A stretch of 37,421 bases of DNA, from contig VMDI01000010.1 in assembly GCA_008080915.1 (NCBI GenBank), positions 1-37,421 of the forward strand, read 5' to 3'. Shown piece after piece: positions 31,489-37,421 of the stretch. The stretch is from Gammaproteobacteria bacterium. Its GTDB lineage: Bacteria > Pseudomonadota > Gammaproteobacteria > PS1 > Pseudothioglobaceae. The position numbers and the translations under genes were made by a program. Position 1 is the first letter of the stretch. Every line of letters starts with the position of its first letter. The notes under the pieces were generated by a model. The model had not been told where the DNA came from, made no database searches, and saw only the letters and a list, made by a program, of their open reading frames with translations.

Positions 31489-32049
31489 ATGGTTTTTGCT
31501 TCCCTTCCAAATGCACTAACAATTTTACGTATTATTTTAACAGTGCCCGTTGTGATTGCATTGTTAAATCATGACTTTTATTTTGCATTAATACTTTTTT
31601 TTCTAGCTGGCTTGACTGATGGTCTTGACGGTTGGATTGCAAAACGTTTTAACCTGCAAACAAGACTTGGTTCAATTCTTGATCCTATGGCGGACAAGCT
31701 TTTACTCGTAGGAAGTTTTATAGCTTTATTCTTAATTGATCTAATTCCTCTGTGGTTCTTGTCACTGGTCTTCTTAAGGGATTTGATGATTGTTTCAGGG
31801 ACGGTTGGTTATTTTATGGAGCCTTCTAGTGAAAAAAATGAGTTGTTAAACCCTTCAAATTTGTCAAAATTCAATACAGCTCTCCAAATATCTTTAGTGA
31901 TATTTTTAGTTCTTAATGAAATATATCCAGAACTTAATGACTGGAGAATGATTGCACTTATTAGTGTAGCGACCTCTACCATTCTTAGCGGTGCAGACTA
32001 TATTTGGATTTGGACAAAACAGGTCTTTTATAATGAGAAGAGAAAGTGA
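31489..32049 (+). CDS. CDP-alcohol phosphatidyltransferase (PgsA-like)
   Basis: This integral membrane enzyme would condense a CDP-diacylglycerol with an alcohol, such as glycerol-3-phosphate. The catalytic motif is present as TDGLDGWIAKRFN followed by RLGSILDPMADK, with all four aspartates in place; the usual Ala-Arg is Ala-Lys here. About five hydrophobic helices follow. The 186 residues match PgsA (about 182), but this copy sits with hda and purM, where gammaproteobacteria often carry an additional family member, so it may not be the housekeeping PgsA. It overlaps hda in a GTGA junction. Confidence 0.85.
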   Translation: MVFASLPNALTILRIILTVPVVIALLNHDFYFALILFFLAGLTDGLDGWIAKRFNLQTRLGSILDPMADKLLLVGSFIALFLIDLIPLWFLSLVFLRDLMIVSGTVGYFMEPSSEKNELLNPSNLSKFNTALQISLVIFLVLNEIYPELNDWRMIALISVATSTILSGADYIWIWTKQVFYNEKRK

Positions 32050-32717
32050 ATCAACTGGGCCTTCCATTCTCTATTAATGCAAGCTTTATCCTAGATGATT
32101 TTTCTGGCGAAAAGAATCAAGAATTAGTTGCTAATATTCTCACTTTGATTAAGGGCAAAGCTACTGCAAACATTTTTGTCTATGGAGATAAGGGTTTTGG
32201 AAAATCCCATCTTCTACAGGGAGTGATAATTGAAGGTCTCAAGCTAGACCAAAAATCGGTATATATTGATTTAAATGATGATGTATCTCCGGATATTTTT
32301 GAACTCATTAGTGATTTTCAAATTATTGCCCTTGATAATGTCGATCAATGTAATCAAGACAACGAAAAATACATTTTTGATCTAATTAACAAACTACATT
32401 CAACTAATCAGATGATTGTCTTTTCTTCGAGAGTAAAACCAGAAGGGCTTTCAGTATTTAATGATCTGAAAACAAGATTATCACTTGCAAATACTTATTC
32501 ATTAAATCGACTAGATGATGATGAAATTCAACATGTTATCAAGAGAAAGCTTAATAATAAATCATTAAAAGTTGATCAAAGAGTTATTGATTATCTGATC
32601 AAAAATCAAACCCGAGACCTAAAAAAGATTGTTGAAATAATTGATAAACTTGATACCTTTTCATTAGAGAAAAAAAGAGGCATTACTGTGCCATTAGTTA
32701 GGCAGATGCTTGGCTAA
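32046..32717 (+). CDS. hda: DnaA regulatory inactivator Hda
   Basis: Hda binds the DNA-loaded sliding clamp and stimulates hydrolysis of DnaA-bound ATP, preventing re-initiation of replication. The 223-residue AAA+ protein begins with the clamp-binding motif QLGLPF, has a P-loop VYGDKGFGKSH, a Walker-B-like IIALDNVD and an arginine-finger region FSSRVKPEG. GTG is the start, overlapping the previous stop. DnaA itself is excluded by length and lack of a DNA-binding domain IV. The 3' end overlaps the convergent Cys/His-rich gene by 4 nt. Confidence 0.92.
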   Translation: MNQLGLPFSINASFILDDFSGEKNQELVANILTLIKGKATANIFVYGDKGFGKSHLLQGVIIEGLKLDQKSVYIDLNDDVSPDIFELISDFQIIALDNVDQCNQDNEKYIFDLINKLHSTNQMIVFSSRVKPEGLSVFNDLKTRLSLANTYSLNRLDDDEIQHVIKRKLNNKSLKVDQRVIDYLIKNQTRDLKKIVEIIDKLDTFSLEKKRGITVPLVRQMLG

Positions 32718-33124
32718 CTTCTTTGTCGATATTTATATTTAGATATTTTCGGTAAGATAATATTAAAGGGGAGATTCGAATAATTTTCATATTCTTCTTT
32801 GACTTGTTGTAACAGTAGGAATATGTCAGATATTTCTTCTGCGGTTTCCTCATTTATAATCTCATTAATTGCGATTAAACCCCCCATCTTGATTTTATTT
32901 TGTTGGCCAACTGATAATGCTTCTCCGCTGTGATTCTTGAGTAAAAATTTTGAGTTCTTCCTTATCTCCAGATATAAAGCTTGACAATTATCTGAGGCTT
33001 TTTTATTTATACATGCTCCAAATTCTTTCTCAGCCACACAATCTTTTGAACTTTGACTGCAATGAGACTTGCCACGAAGAATAATATGTTCAAATGGGCA
33101 GGTAAAGTGGTTAATGCTATGCAT
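32714..33124 (-). CDS. Cys/His-rich protein of unknown function
   Basis: I do not recognise a family. The track starts at TTG 33145 (143 residues); ATG 33124 (136 residues, beginning MHSINHF) seems likelier because a minus-strand TATAAT at 33157-33152 puts transcription start near 33145. The first 47 residues hold five cysteines (FTCPFEH, SHCSQSSKDC, GACINKK, DNC) and four histidines, suggesting a metal or Fe-S site. The remaining part looks helical and charged, with a short acidic helix before a hydrophobic LPFNIILPKISKY and a basic tail. There is no signal peptide or membrane helix. It is divergent from cysG with touching promoters, which hints at a redox or siroheme link, unproven. Confidence 0.75.
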   Translation of the reverse strand: MHSINHFTCPFEHIILRGKSHCSQSSKDCVAEKEFGACINKKASDNCQALYLEIRKNSKFLLKNHSGEALSVGQQNKIKMGGLIAINEIINEETAEEISDIFLLLQQVKEEYENYSNLPFNIILPKISKYKYRQRS

Positions 33125-33151
33125 GCTGTGGGTAATGATGTTCAAAAAGAC

Positions 33152-33159
33152 ATTATAAT
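33152..33159. promoter_or_regulatory. Overlapping divergent -10 elements (cysG / Cys-His-rich gene)
   Basis: The stretch ATTATAAT reads TATAAT on the plus strand at 33154-33159 and TATAAT on the minus strand at 33157-33152. One would serve cysG (ATG 33189), the other the divergent gene (ATG 33124). The -35 hexamers are poor on both strands. Confidence 0.4.
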
Positions 33160-33188
33160 ACTCAGTTGATTTTTGGTTATTAGTTCTA

Positions 33189-34565
33189 ATGAAGCACCTT
33201 CCAATATTTTTAAATCTTCAAAACTCGGATTGTCTTATCATCGGTGGGGGTGATATTGCTCTTAGAAAGATTAAGATCCTCCTAAGAGCCCAAGCGAATG
33301 TCACTTGCATTTCGATAGAATCTTGTAAGGGCATCCATAAACTTGCTAATGATGGAAGAATTAAATTGTATGAAAGGGCATATGCAAATGACGATATCCA
33401 AAAACAAACCCTGGTCATTGCTTCTACTGATAAAAAAGACCTGAATAAAGAAATTGCAGATTTGTGTAAAACCAAAAGTATTCCGGTCAATGTAGTTGAT
33501 TCTGCTGAATTATCTACCTTTCTTATACCGGCAATTATTGATCGATCACCTATTCAAATTGCTGTTTCATCTGAGGGAGCATCACCTGTCCTCATGAGAC
33601 TTTTAAGAGCTAAACTTGAGAGTTCTATTCCAGGTGCCTATGGTCAATTAGCAAAAATTGCTGGTGAGTTCAGAGACAGAGTTAAATCGACATTTGATAA
33701 TATCGAAGATAGAAGAAGATTCTGGGAGCGAGTTTTTTCTGGTCCAATATCTGAAAAAATTTTCTCTGGCAATGTTGATGAAGCAAGAACAGATCTAGAG
33801 GAAGAGTTAAGGAATACGAGTCCTGCTGACATTGGTGAGGTTTATCTAGTTGGTGGCGGTCCTGGTGATCCTGACTTATTAACTTTTAAGGCCTTAAGAT
33901 TGATGCAACAAGCCGACATTGTTTTGTATGATCGTCTTGTGTCACCTCAAGTGATGGATCTAGTTAGAAGGGACGCAGAGTTGGTTTTTGTTGGCAAGGA
34001 AAGAGATAATCATGCTGTTCCACAAGAAGATATTAACCAACTTTTGGTTGACCTCGCAAAGCAGGGCAGGAGAGTTTGCAGACTTAAGGGAGGGGATCCT
34101 TTTATTTTTGGAAGAGGTGGTGAAGAAATTGAAACCCTAGCAGAGAATGGAGTCCCATTTCAGGTTGTGCCGGGAATAACAGCAGCTTCTGGTTGTTCCA
34201 CTTATTCCGGAATTCCTCTCACACATAGGGATTATTCTCAATCTTGTAGGTTTGTTACAGGACATCTAAAAGATGGAACCATGAATCTTCCATGGTCTGA
34301 ACTTGCAGTTGAACAACAAACTATTGTTTTCTACATGGCGCTTGTTGGAGCGAAGCATTTATCAGAACAACTAATCAAGCATGGAATGAGAGCAGATATG
34401 CCTGTAGCTCTCATTGAAAAGGGAACGACTGACAGACAAAAAGTCTATACAACTAATCTCAAAGAACTGCCAGATATTATTGACAATAATGATATTAAAC
34501 CACCAACATTAATTTTTGTTGGGGAGGTGGTTAAGCTTAGAGAAAAATTAAATTGGTTTAACTAA
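33189..34565 (+). CDS. cysG: Siroheme synthase CysG (multifunctional)
   Basis: CysG makes siroheme from uroporphyrinogen III: SAM-dependent methylation, NAD-dependent oxidation and iron chelation. The 458-residue protein is the full fusion. The N-terminal dehydrogenase/ferrochelatase half has NLQNSDCLIIGGGDIALRK, and SSEGASPVLMRLLRAKLE near residue 125. The C-terminal methyltransferase half has VYLVGGGPGDPDLLT, DIVLYDRLVS, RLKGGDPFIFGRGGEE and VVPGITAASGC. Length equals E. coli CysG (457). Siroheme serves sulfite or nitrite reductases, none of which are in the window. Its end lies 2 nt from the convergent DUF2892 gene. Confidence 0.98.
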   Translation: MKHLPIFLNLQNSDCLIIGGGDIALRKIKILLRAQANVTCISIESCKGIHKLANDGRIKLYERAYANDDIQKQTLVIASTDKKDLNKEIADLCKTKSIPVNVVDSAELSTFLIPAIIDRSPIQIAVSSEGASPVLMRLLRAKLESSIPGAYGQLAKIAGEFRDRVKSTFDNIEDRRRFWERVFSGPISEKIFSGNVDEARTDLEEELRNTSPADIGEVYLVGGGPGDPDLLTFKALRLMQQADIVLYDRLVSPQVMDLVRRDAELVFVGKERDNHAVPQEDINQLLVDLAKQGRRVCRLKGGDPFIFGRGGEEIETLAENGVPFQVVPGITAASGCSTYSGIPLTHRDYSQSCRFVTGHLKDGTMNLPWSELAVEQQTIVFYMALVGAKHLSEQLIKHGMRADMPVALIEKGTTDRQKVYTTNLKELPDIIDNNDIKPPTLIFVGEVVKLREKLNWFN

Positions 34566-34567
34566 AT

Positions 34568-34774
34568 TTATTTTTCTTTTAATCCCATTGCTTTGAATAT
34601 CATCGCAGCCGGGCAAAATCCAGTGAATGAAGATTGGAAAAGATTCAAACCTACAAAAGCTGTAAACCATAACCAATAAGAAGATTGGAAAATTGGGCTG
34701 CCTTCAACTCCTAATAAAAGTGAGAGCATAACAAAAAAACCTGCCATTGCATTTACTGCATTATTTATCGTCAT
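34568..34774 (-). CDS. DUF2892 (YgaP-type) small membrane protein
   Basis: The conserved family begins at an internal Met, so ATG 34774 (68 residues, [17 protein letters not shown]) is preferred over the track's 34831; a GGGA ribosome site sits 7 nt upstream of it, and the longer form would run up to the tRNA gene. Two hydrophobic helices flank a short loop, and [22 protein letters not shown] is the family signature with its single cysteine. In YgaP-like proteins this domain follows a rhodanese; here it stands alone. Its function is unknown, with a link to sulfane sulfur only by family association. Confidence 0.87.
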   Translation of the reverse strand: MTINNAVNAMAGFFVMLSLLLGVEGSPIFQSSYWLWFTAFVGLNLFQSSFTGFCPAAMIFKAMGLKEK

Positions 34775-34793
34775 AAAATATCCCATTTCAAAA

Positions 34794-34822
34794 TTATTAT
34801 TATAGCGTAAATTGGGTATAAT
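34794..34822 (+). promoter_or_regulatory. Candidate promoter of tRNA-Leu and serB
   Basis: A perfect TATAAT at 34817-34822 lies 11 nt before the tRNA 5' end, with a weak -35 (TTATTA at 34794-34799) at 17 bp spacing. No separate promoter fits in the 16 nt between tRNA and serB, so serB and ccmF may be read through from here. Confidence 0.55.
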
Positions 34823-34833
34823 CAACGTCACCT

Positions 34834-34918
34834 GCGGGAGTGGTGGAATTGGTAGACACGCTGGATTTAGGTTCCAGTGTCGAAAGACGTGAGAGTTCGA
34901 GTCTCTCCTTCCGCACCA
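34834..34918 (+). tRNA. tRNA-Leu (anticodon UAG)
   Basis: The 85-nt gene has a 7-bp acceptor stem (GCGGGAG with CTTCCGC, one G-U), discriminator A and an encoded CCA end. The anticodon arm is CTGGA-TTTAGGT-TCCAG, so the anticodon is TAG (34868-34870), reading CUN leucine codons. The D-arm contains TGGTAGAC, and a long variable arm (TGTCGAAAGACG) of class II tRNAs precedes the T-arm with GTTCGAGTC. The U34 could be a target of the CmoB pathway encoded upstream. It is 16 nt from serB. Confidence 0.98.
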
Positions 34919-34934
34919 AAAAAACGATTATCAA

Positions 34935-35774
34935 ATGTATCAATTAATCTTTCACTCGAATAACTCTGATATAGCGAATCAGATCGAAAAAGATTTTGAA
35001 ATCAAGTCAATCAAACATGATGGTCATTTCAGATTTAATTTAACATCTGAAAATAAAGTCAACCTTCAATCATTAAGAGAAAAATATCACGAAGATTTCA
35101 ACCTAGTTGACCAATCCTTTCGCTTTGAGGACATTGGTTTAATGGTTTCAGATATGGATTCAACAATGATAAGTATTGAATGCATTGATGAGATAGCTGA
35201 TTTTGCTAACTTAAAAGATCAAGTCTCAGAAATTACTGAGCAAGCAATGCAAGGTATTTTGGATTTTAATAGTTCACTCAAAAAACGAGTTGCCTTGTTA
35301 AAGGGTTTAGATTTGTCAGTATTAAATGAGGTCTACATTGATCGTCTTAAAACTAATCCTGGCGCAGAATTGTTGATAAATTTTTTAAGGAACCAAAACA
35401 TTAAAACTGCATTAGTTTCAGGAGGTTTTACTTACTTTACAGACCGATTAGCAAAAGATACTGGCATTGATTTCTCTAGAGCTAATGTTCTTGAAGTGGA
35501 GAATGGTCATCTCTCAGGAAAGACTTCTGGCAGAGTTATTAATTCTTCAGAAAAGGCAAATTTTGTTAAAGAGTTATGCCAAGATCTCAATCTTAACTTG
35601 AGTCAAACACTGACAATCGGAGATGGGGCTAATGATCTTGATATGATGAATCTTTCTGGATTCAGTGTTGCCTATCATGCCAAACCCGTAGTAATTGAAA
35701 GAGCAAATGCATGTATTTGCTATGGCGGCTTAGATAAAATTATAGATTTCTTTACAAATAAACCATTTTCATGA
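34935..35774 (+). CDS. serB: Phosphoserine phosphatase
   Basis: SerB dephosphorylates phosphoserine, the last step of serine synthesis. The 279-residue protein has an N-terminal regulatory-type region of about 70 residues, then the HAD motif DMDST at 73-77 (nucleophile D73, acid D75), SGGF near 170 and GDGANDLDMM in the C-terminal third. Length is a little under E. coli SerB (322). It begins just after tRNA-Leu and its stop overlaps the ccmF ATG as ATGA. Confidence 0.95.
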   Translation: MYQLIFHSNNSDIANQIEKDFEIKSIKHDGHFRFNLTSENKVNLQSLREKYHEDFNLVDQSFRFEDIGLMVSDMDSTMISIECIDEIADFANLKDQVSEITEQAMQGILDFNSSLKKRVALLKGLDLSVLNEVYIDRLKTNPGAELLINFLRNQNIKTALVSGGFTYFTDRLAKDTGIDFSRANVLEVENGHLSGKTSGRVINSSEKANFVKELCQDLNLNLSQTLTIGDGANDLDMMNLSGFSVAYHAKPVVIERANACICYGGLDKIIDFFTNKPFS

Positions 35775-37421
35775 TTGAGTTTGGACATTTTGCGCTAATC
35801 CTTGGACTTGCATTTGCTCTCATCCAAGTCTTAATTCCATCATTGGGTTTAATGTCTAAAAATTATTCACTAGTCAATATCGCTAGGCCTGTAGTATGGG
35901 GTCAGTTTTCACTTGTCTTATTATCTTTTATTGTTCTGACATACGCTTTCATTGTTAATGATTTTTCAGTGAAATATGTTGCTGATAATTCCAATACTCA
36001 ACTGCCTTTAATTTTTAAAATCTCAGGTGTTTGGGGTGCTCATGAAGGGTCTTTACTTCTATGGATTCTAATCCTTTCCTCATGGACTTTGTTCGTTTCT
36101 ATTTTCTCCAAGAACATTCCTGATGATGTTAGAAGTCACATACTTGTCATTATGGGTCTCGTTAGTATTGGGTTTTTATTGTTCTTACTTTTTACATCTA
36201 ACCCTTTTGAAAGGTTACCCATTATCCCTTTAGAGGGTAGAGATTTAAATCCGCTCCTACAAGATATTGGTCTTGCAATCCACCCACCGATGCTCTACAT
36301 GGGTTATGTGGGTATGGTGGTTCCTTTTGCTTTTACTATTTCAGCTCTCATACGTGGTAAGTTGGATTCTACTTGGCTCAGATGGTCTAGACCATGGACC
36401 CTGGTTGCATGGGCGTTTTTAACCTTCGGTATTACCCTTGGCAGTTGGTGGGCATATTATGAACTTGGATGGGGAGGATGGTGGTTTTGGGATCCTGTAG
36501 AAAATGCTTCATTTATGCCATGGCTTATTGCAACCGCACTGGTACATTCTCTTTCTGTCAGTGAAAAGAGGGGTGCTTTCAAGCACTGGACAGTTCTATT
36601 GGCTATTTCTGGTTTTGCACTCTCTTTATTGGGCACCTTTCTGGTTAGATCAGGAGTCCTAACCTCAGTGCATTCTTTCGCTGCTGACCCTAGCAGAGGT
36701 TTATTTATTCTTTTATTCCTTGTTTTTGTTGTAGGCGCATCATTGATACTTTATGCTTGGAGAGGCAACCTATTTGAGGGAAGCAATAAATTTAAATCAG
36801 TTTCTCGTGAGAGTGCTTTACTGCTAAATAACATTATCATGGTTGCGGCCACCTTAAGTGTTCTTTTAGGTACGCTTTATCCGCTTCTTCTTGATGCATT
36901 GGATCTTGGAAAGATATCTGTCGGTGCGCCATATTTTGATGCGGTATTTAACCCAATCATGCTCCCAGCCCTTTTTCTAATGGCAATATCCCCTTACTTT
37001 AGATGGAAGGGGGACTTATTGAACAGAGTCTTTAAGATGGTCACACCTTTATGGGTAATTCTAGGCTTAGGGATTGTTGGCTTATTTTTTGTTAGTGCAA
37101 ATTTTTATGTCTCATTATCAGTTTTAATTTTTGCCTGGATTGTGGCGCACTCAATTCAGCTTGTTGTTAAAAATATGAGAAATAGTGCAAGGTTAAGTGG
37201 CTCATTTATTGGAATGATCATGGCGCACATTGGTATTGCGGTATTTGTTTTAGGCGCAACAGTTACTACCCAGTTAGGAATAGAAAAAGACATCGAAATG
37301 ACTTTTAATGACAGCGTAACAGTTGCTAATTACGATTACAAATTTATCGGTGTGGAAAGTTTATCGGGGCCTAATTATGGAGGCAATATAGGTGAGATTG
37401 AGGTTTCAAAAGATGGAGAGA
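35771..37421 (+). CDS. ccmF: Cytochrome c maturation protein CcmF (partial, 3' truncated by window)
   Basis: CcmF is the integral membrane subunit of the haem lyase that, with CcmH, attaches haem to apocytochrome c in the periplasm. This ORF is missing from the track because it has no stop in the window. Its 550 visible codons start MIEFGHFALILGLAFAL and contain the WWD haem-handling domain WGGWWFWDPVENASF at residues 234-248, conserved VWGAHEGSLLLW and IHPPMLYMGYVG, and many membrane helices. Full CcmF is about 650 residues, so roughly 100 remain. No ccmABCDE lies upstream, so the rest of the pathway must be downstream or elsewhere. Confidence 0.97.
   Translation, partial: MIEFGHFALILGLAFALIQVLIPSLGLMSKNYSLVNIARPVVWGQFSLVLLSFIVLTYAFIVNDFSVKYVADNSNTQLPLIFKISGVWGAHEGSLLLWILILSSWTLFVSIFSKNIPDDVRSHILVIMGLVSIGFLLFLLFTSNPFERLPIIPLEGRDLNPLLQDIGLAIHPPMLYMGYVGMVVPFAFTISALIRGKLDSTWLRWSRPWTLVAWAFLTFGITLGSWWAYYELGWGGWWFWDPVENASFMPWLIATALVHSLSVSEKRGAFKHWTVLLAISGFALSLLGTFLVRSGVLTSVHSFAADPSRGLFILLFLVFVVGASLILYAWRGNLFEGSNKFKSVSRESALLLNNIIMVAATLSVLLGTLYPLLLDALDLGKISVGAPYFDAVFNPIMLPALFLMAISPYFRWKGDLLNRVFKMVTPLWVILGLGIVGLFFVSANFYVSLSVLIFAWIVAHSIQLVVKNMRNSARLSGSFIGMIMAHIGIAVFVLGATVTTQLGIEKDIEMTFNDSVTVANYDYKFIGVESLSGPNYGGNIGEIEVSKDGE

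Noticed and set aside
34775-34831. Longer N-terminus for the DUF2892 protein
   Set aside because: The family begins at the internal Met with a ribosome site; the extension is hydrophilic, unconserved and abuts the tRNA gene.

Overview
The window is a 37.4-kb stretch of densely packed, AT-rich bacterial chromosome. It carries almost only core genes and shows no phage, transposon, CRISPR array or rRNA. Gene content points to a gammaproteobacterium: HemW, a YhdP-type AsmA protein next to TldD, BioC, CmoB, Hda with an N-terminal clamp-binding motif, fused CysG, and a DUF3108 gene next to purMN. Low GC, frequent 4-nt start/stop overlaps, touching convergent gene ends and several TTG starts fit a streamlined (possibly marine, SUP05/Thioglobus-like or SAR86-like) genome. 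That lineage guess is inference and cannot be settled from this window alone.

Layout. (1) 1-1135: a fragment that may be the tail of rdgB, overlapping hemW. (2) 1214-7625: a plus-strand run argB, orphan pyrK-like, yggS, single-domain asparaginase-like gene, short yhdP, tldD. (3) 7733-21888: a complete 14-gene nuoA-N operon for complex I, preceded by a perfect TATAAT and an inverted repeat. NuoC and NuoD are separate and NuoG lacks the cysteines of cluster N7. (4) 21874-24472, minus strand: cmoB, a ZnuA-like zinc-binding protein with a His-rich loop, bioC. (5) 24548-24904: a small predicted secreted protein of unknown function, ending at a strong palindromic terminator shared with frr. (6) 24954-26226, minus: pyrH-frr, divergent from uvrA (plus, to 29129). 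(7) 29120-31434, minus: purM, purN, DUF3108. (8) 31489-32717, plus: CDP-alcohol phosphatidyltransferase and hda. (9) 32714-33145, minus: an unrecognised Cys/His-rich protein, divergent from cysG (33189-34565). (10) A DUF2892 membrane protein (minus), then tRNA-Leu(UAG), serB and the first 550 codons of ccmF, which runs off the end.

How it fits together. Complex I, the cytochrome c maturation factor CcmF, the HemW chaperone and siroheme synthase CysG describe a respiring cell with haem, siroheme and Fe-S enzymes. ArgB, PyrH, PurM/N, BioC and SerB are standard biosynthesis. The least explained items are the orphan PyrK-like flavoprotein, the single-domain asparaginase, the Cys/His-rich protein facing cysG, the small secreted protein, and the inverted repeat in the nuo promoter. 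I see no clear multi-gene novel system; these are individual leads.
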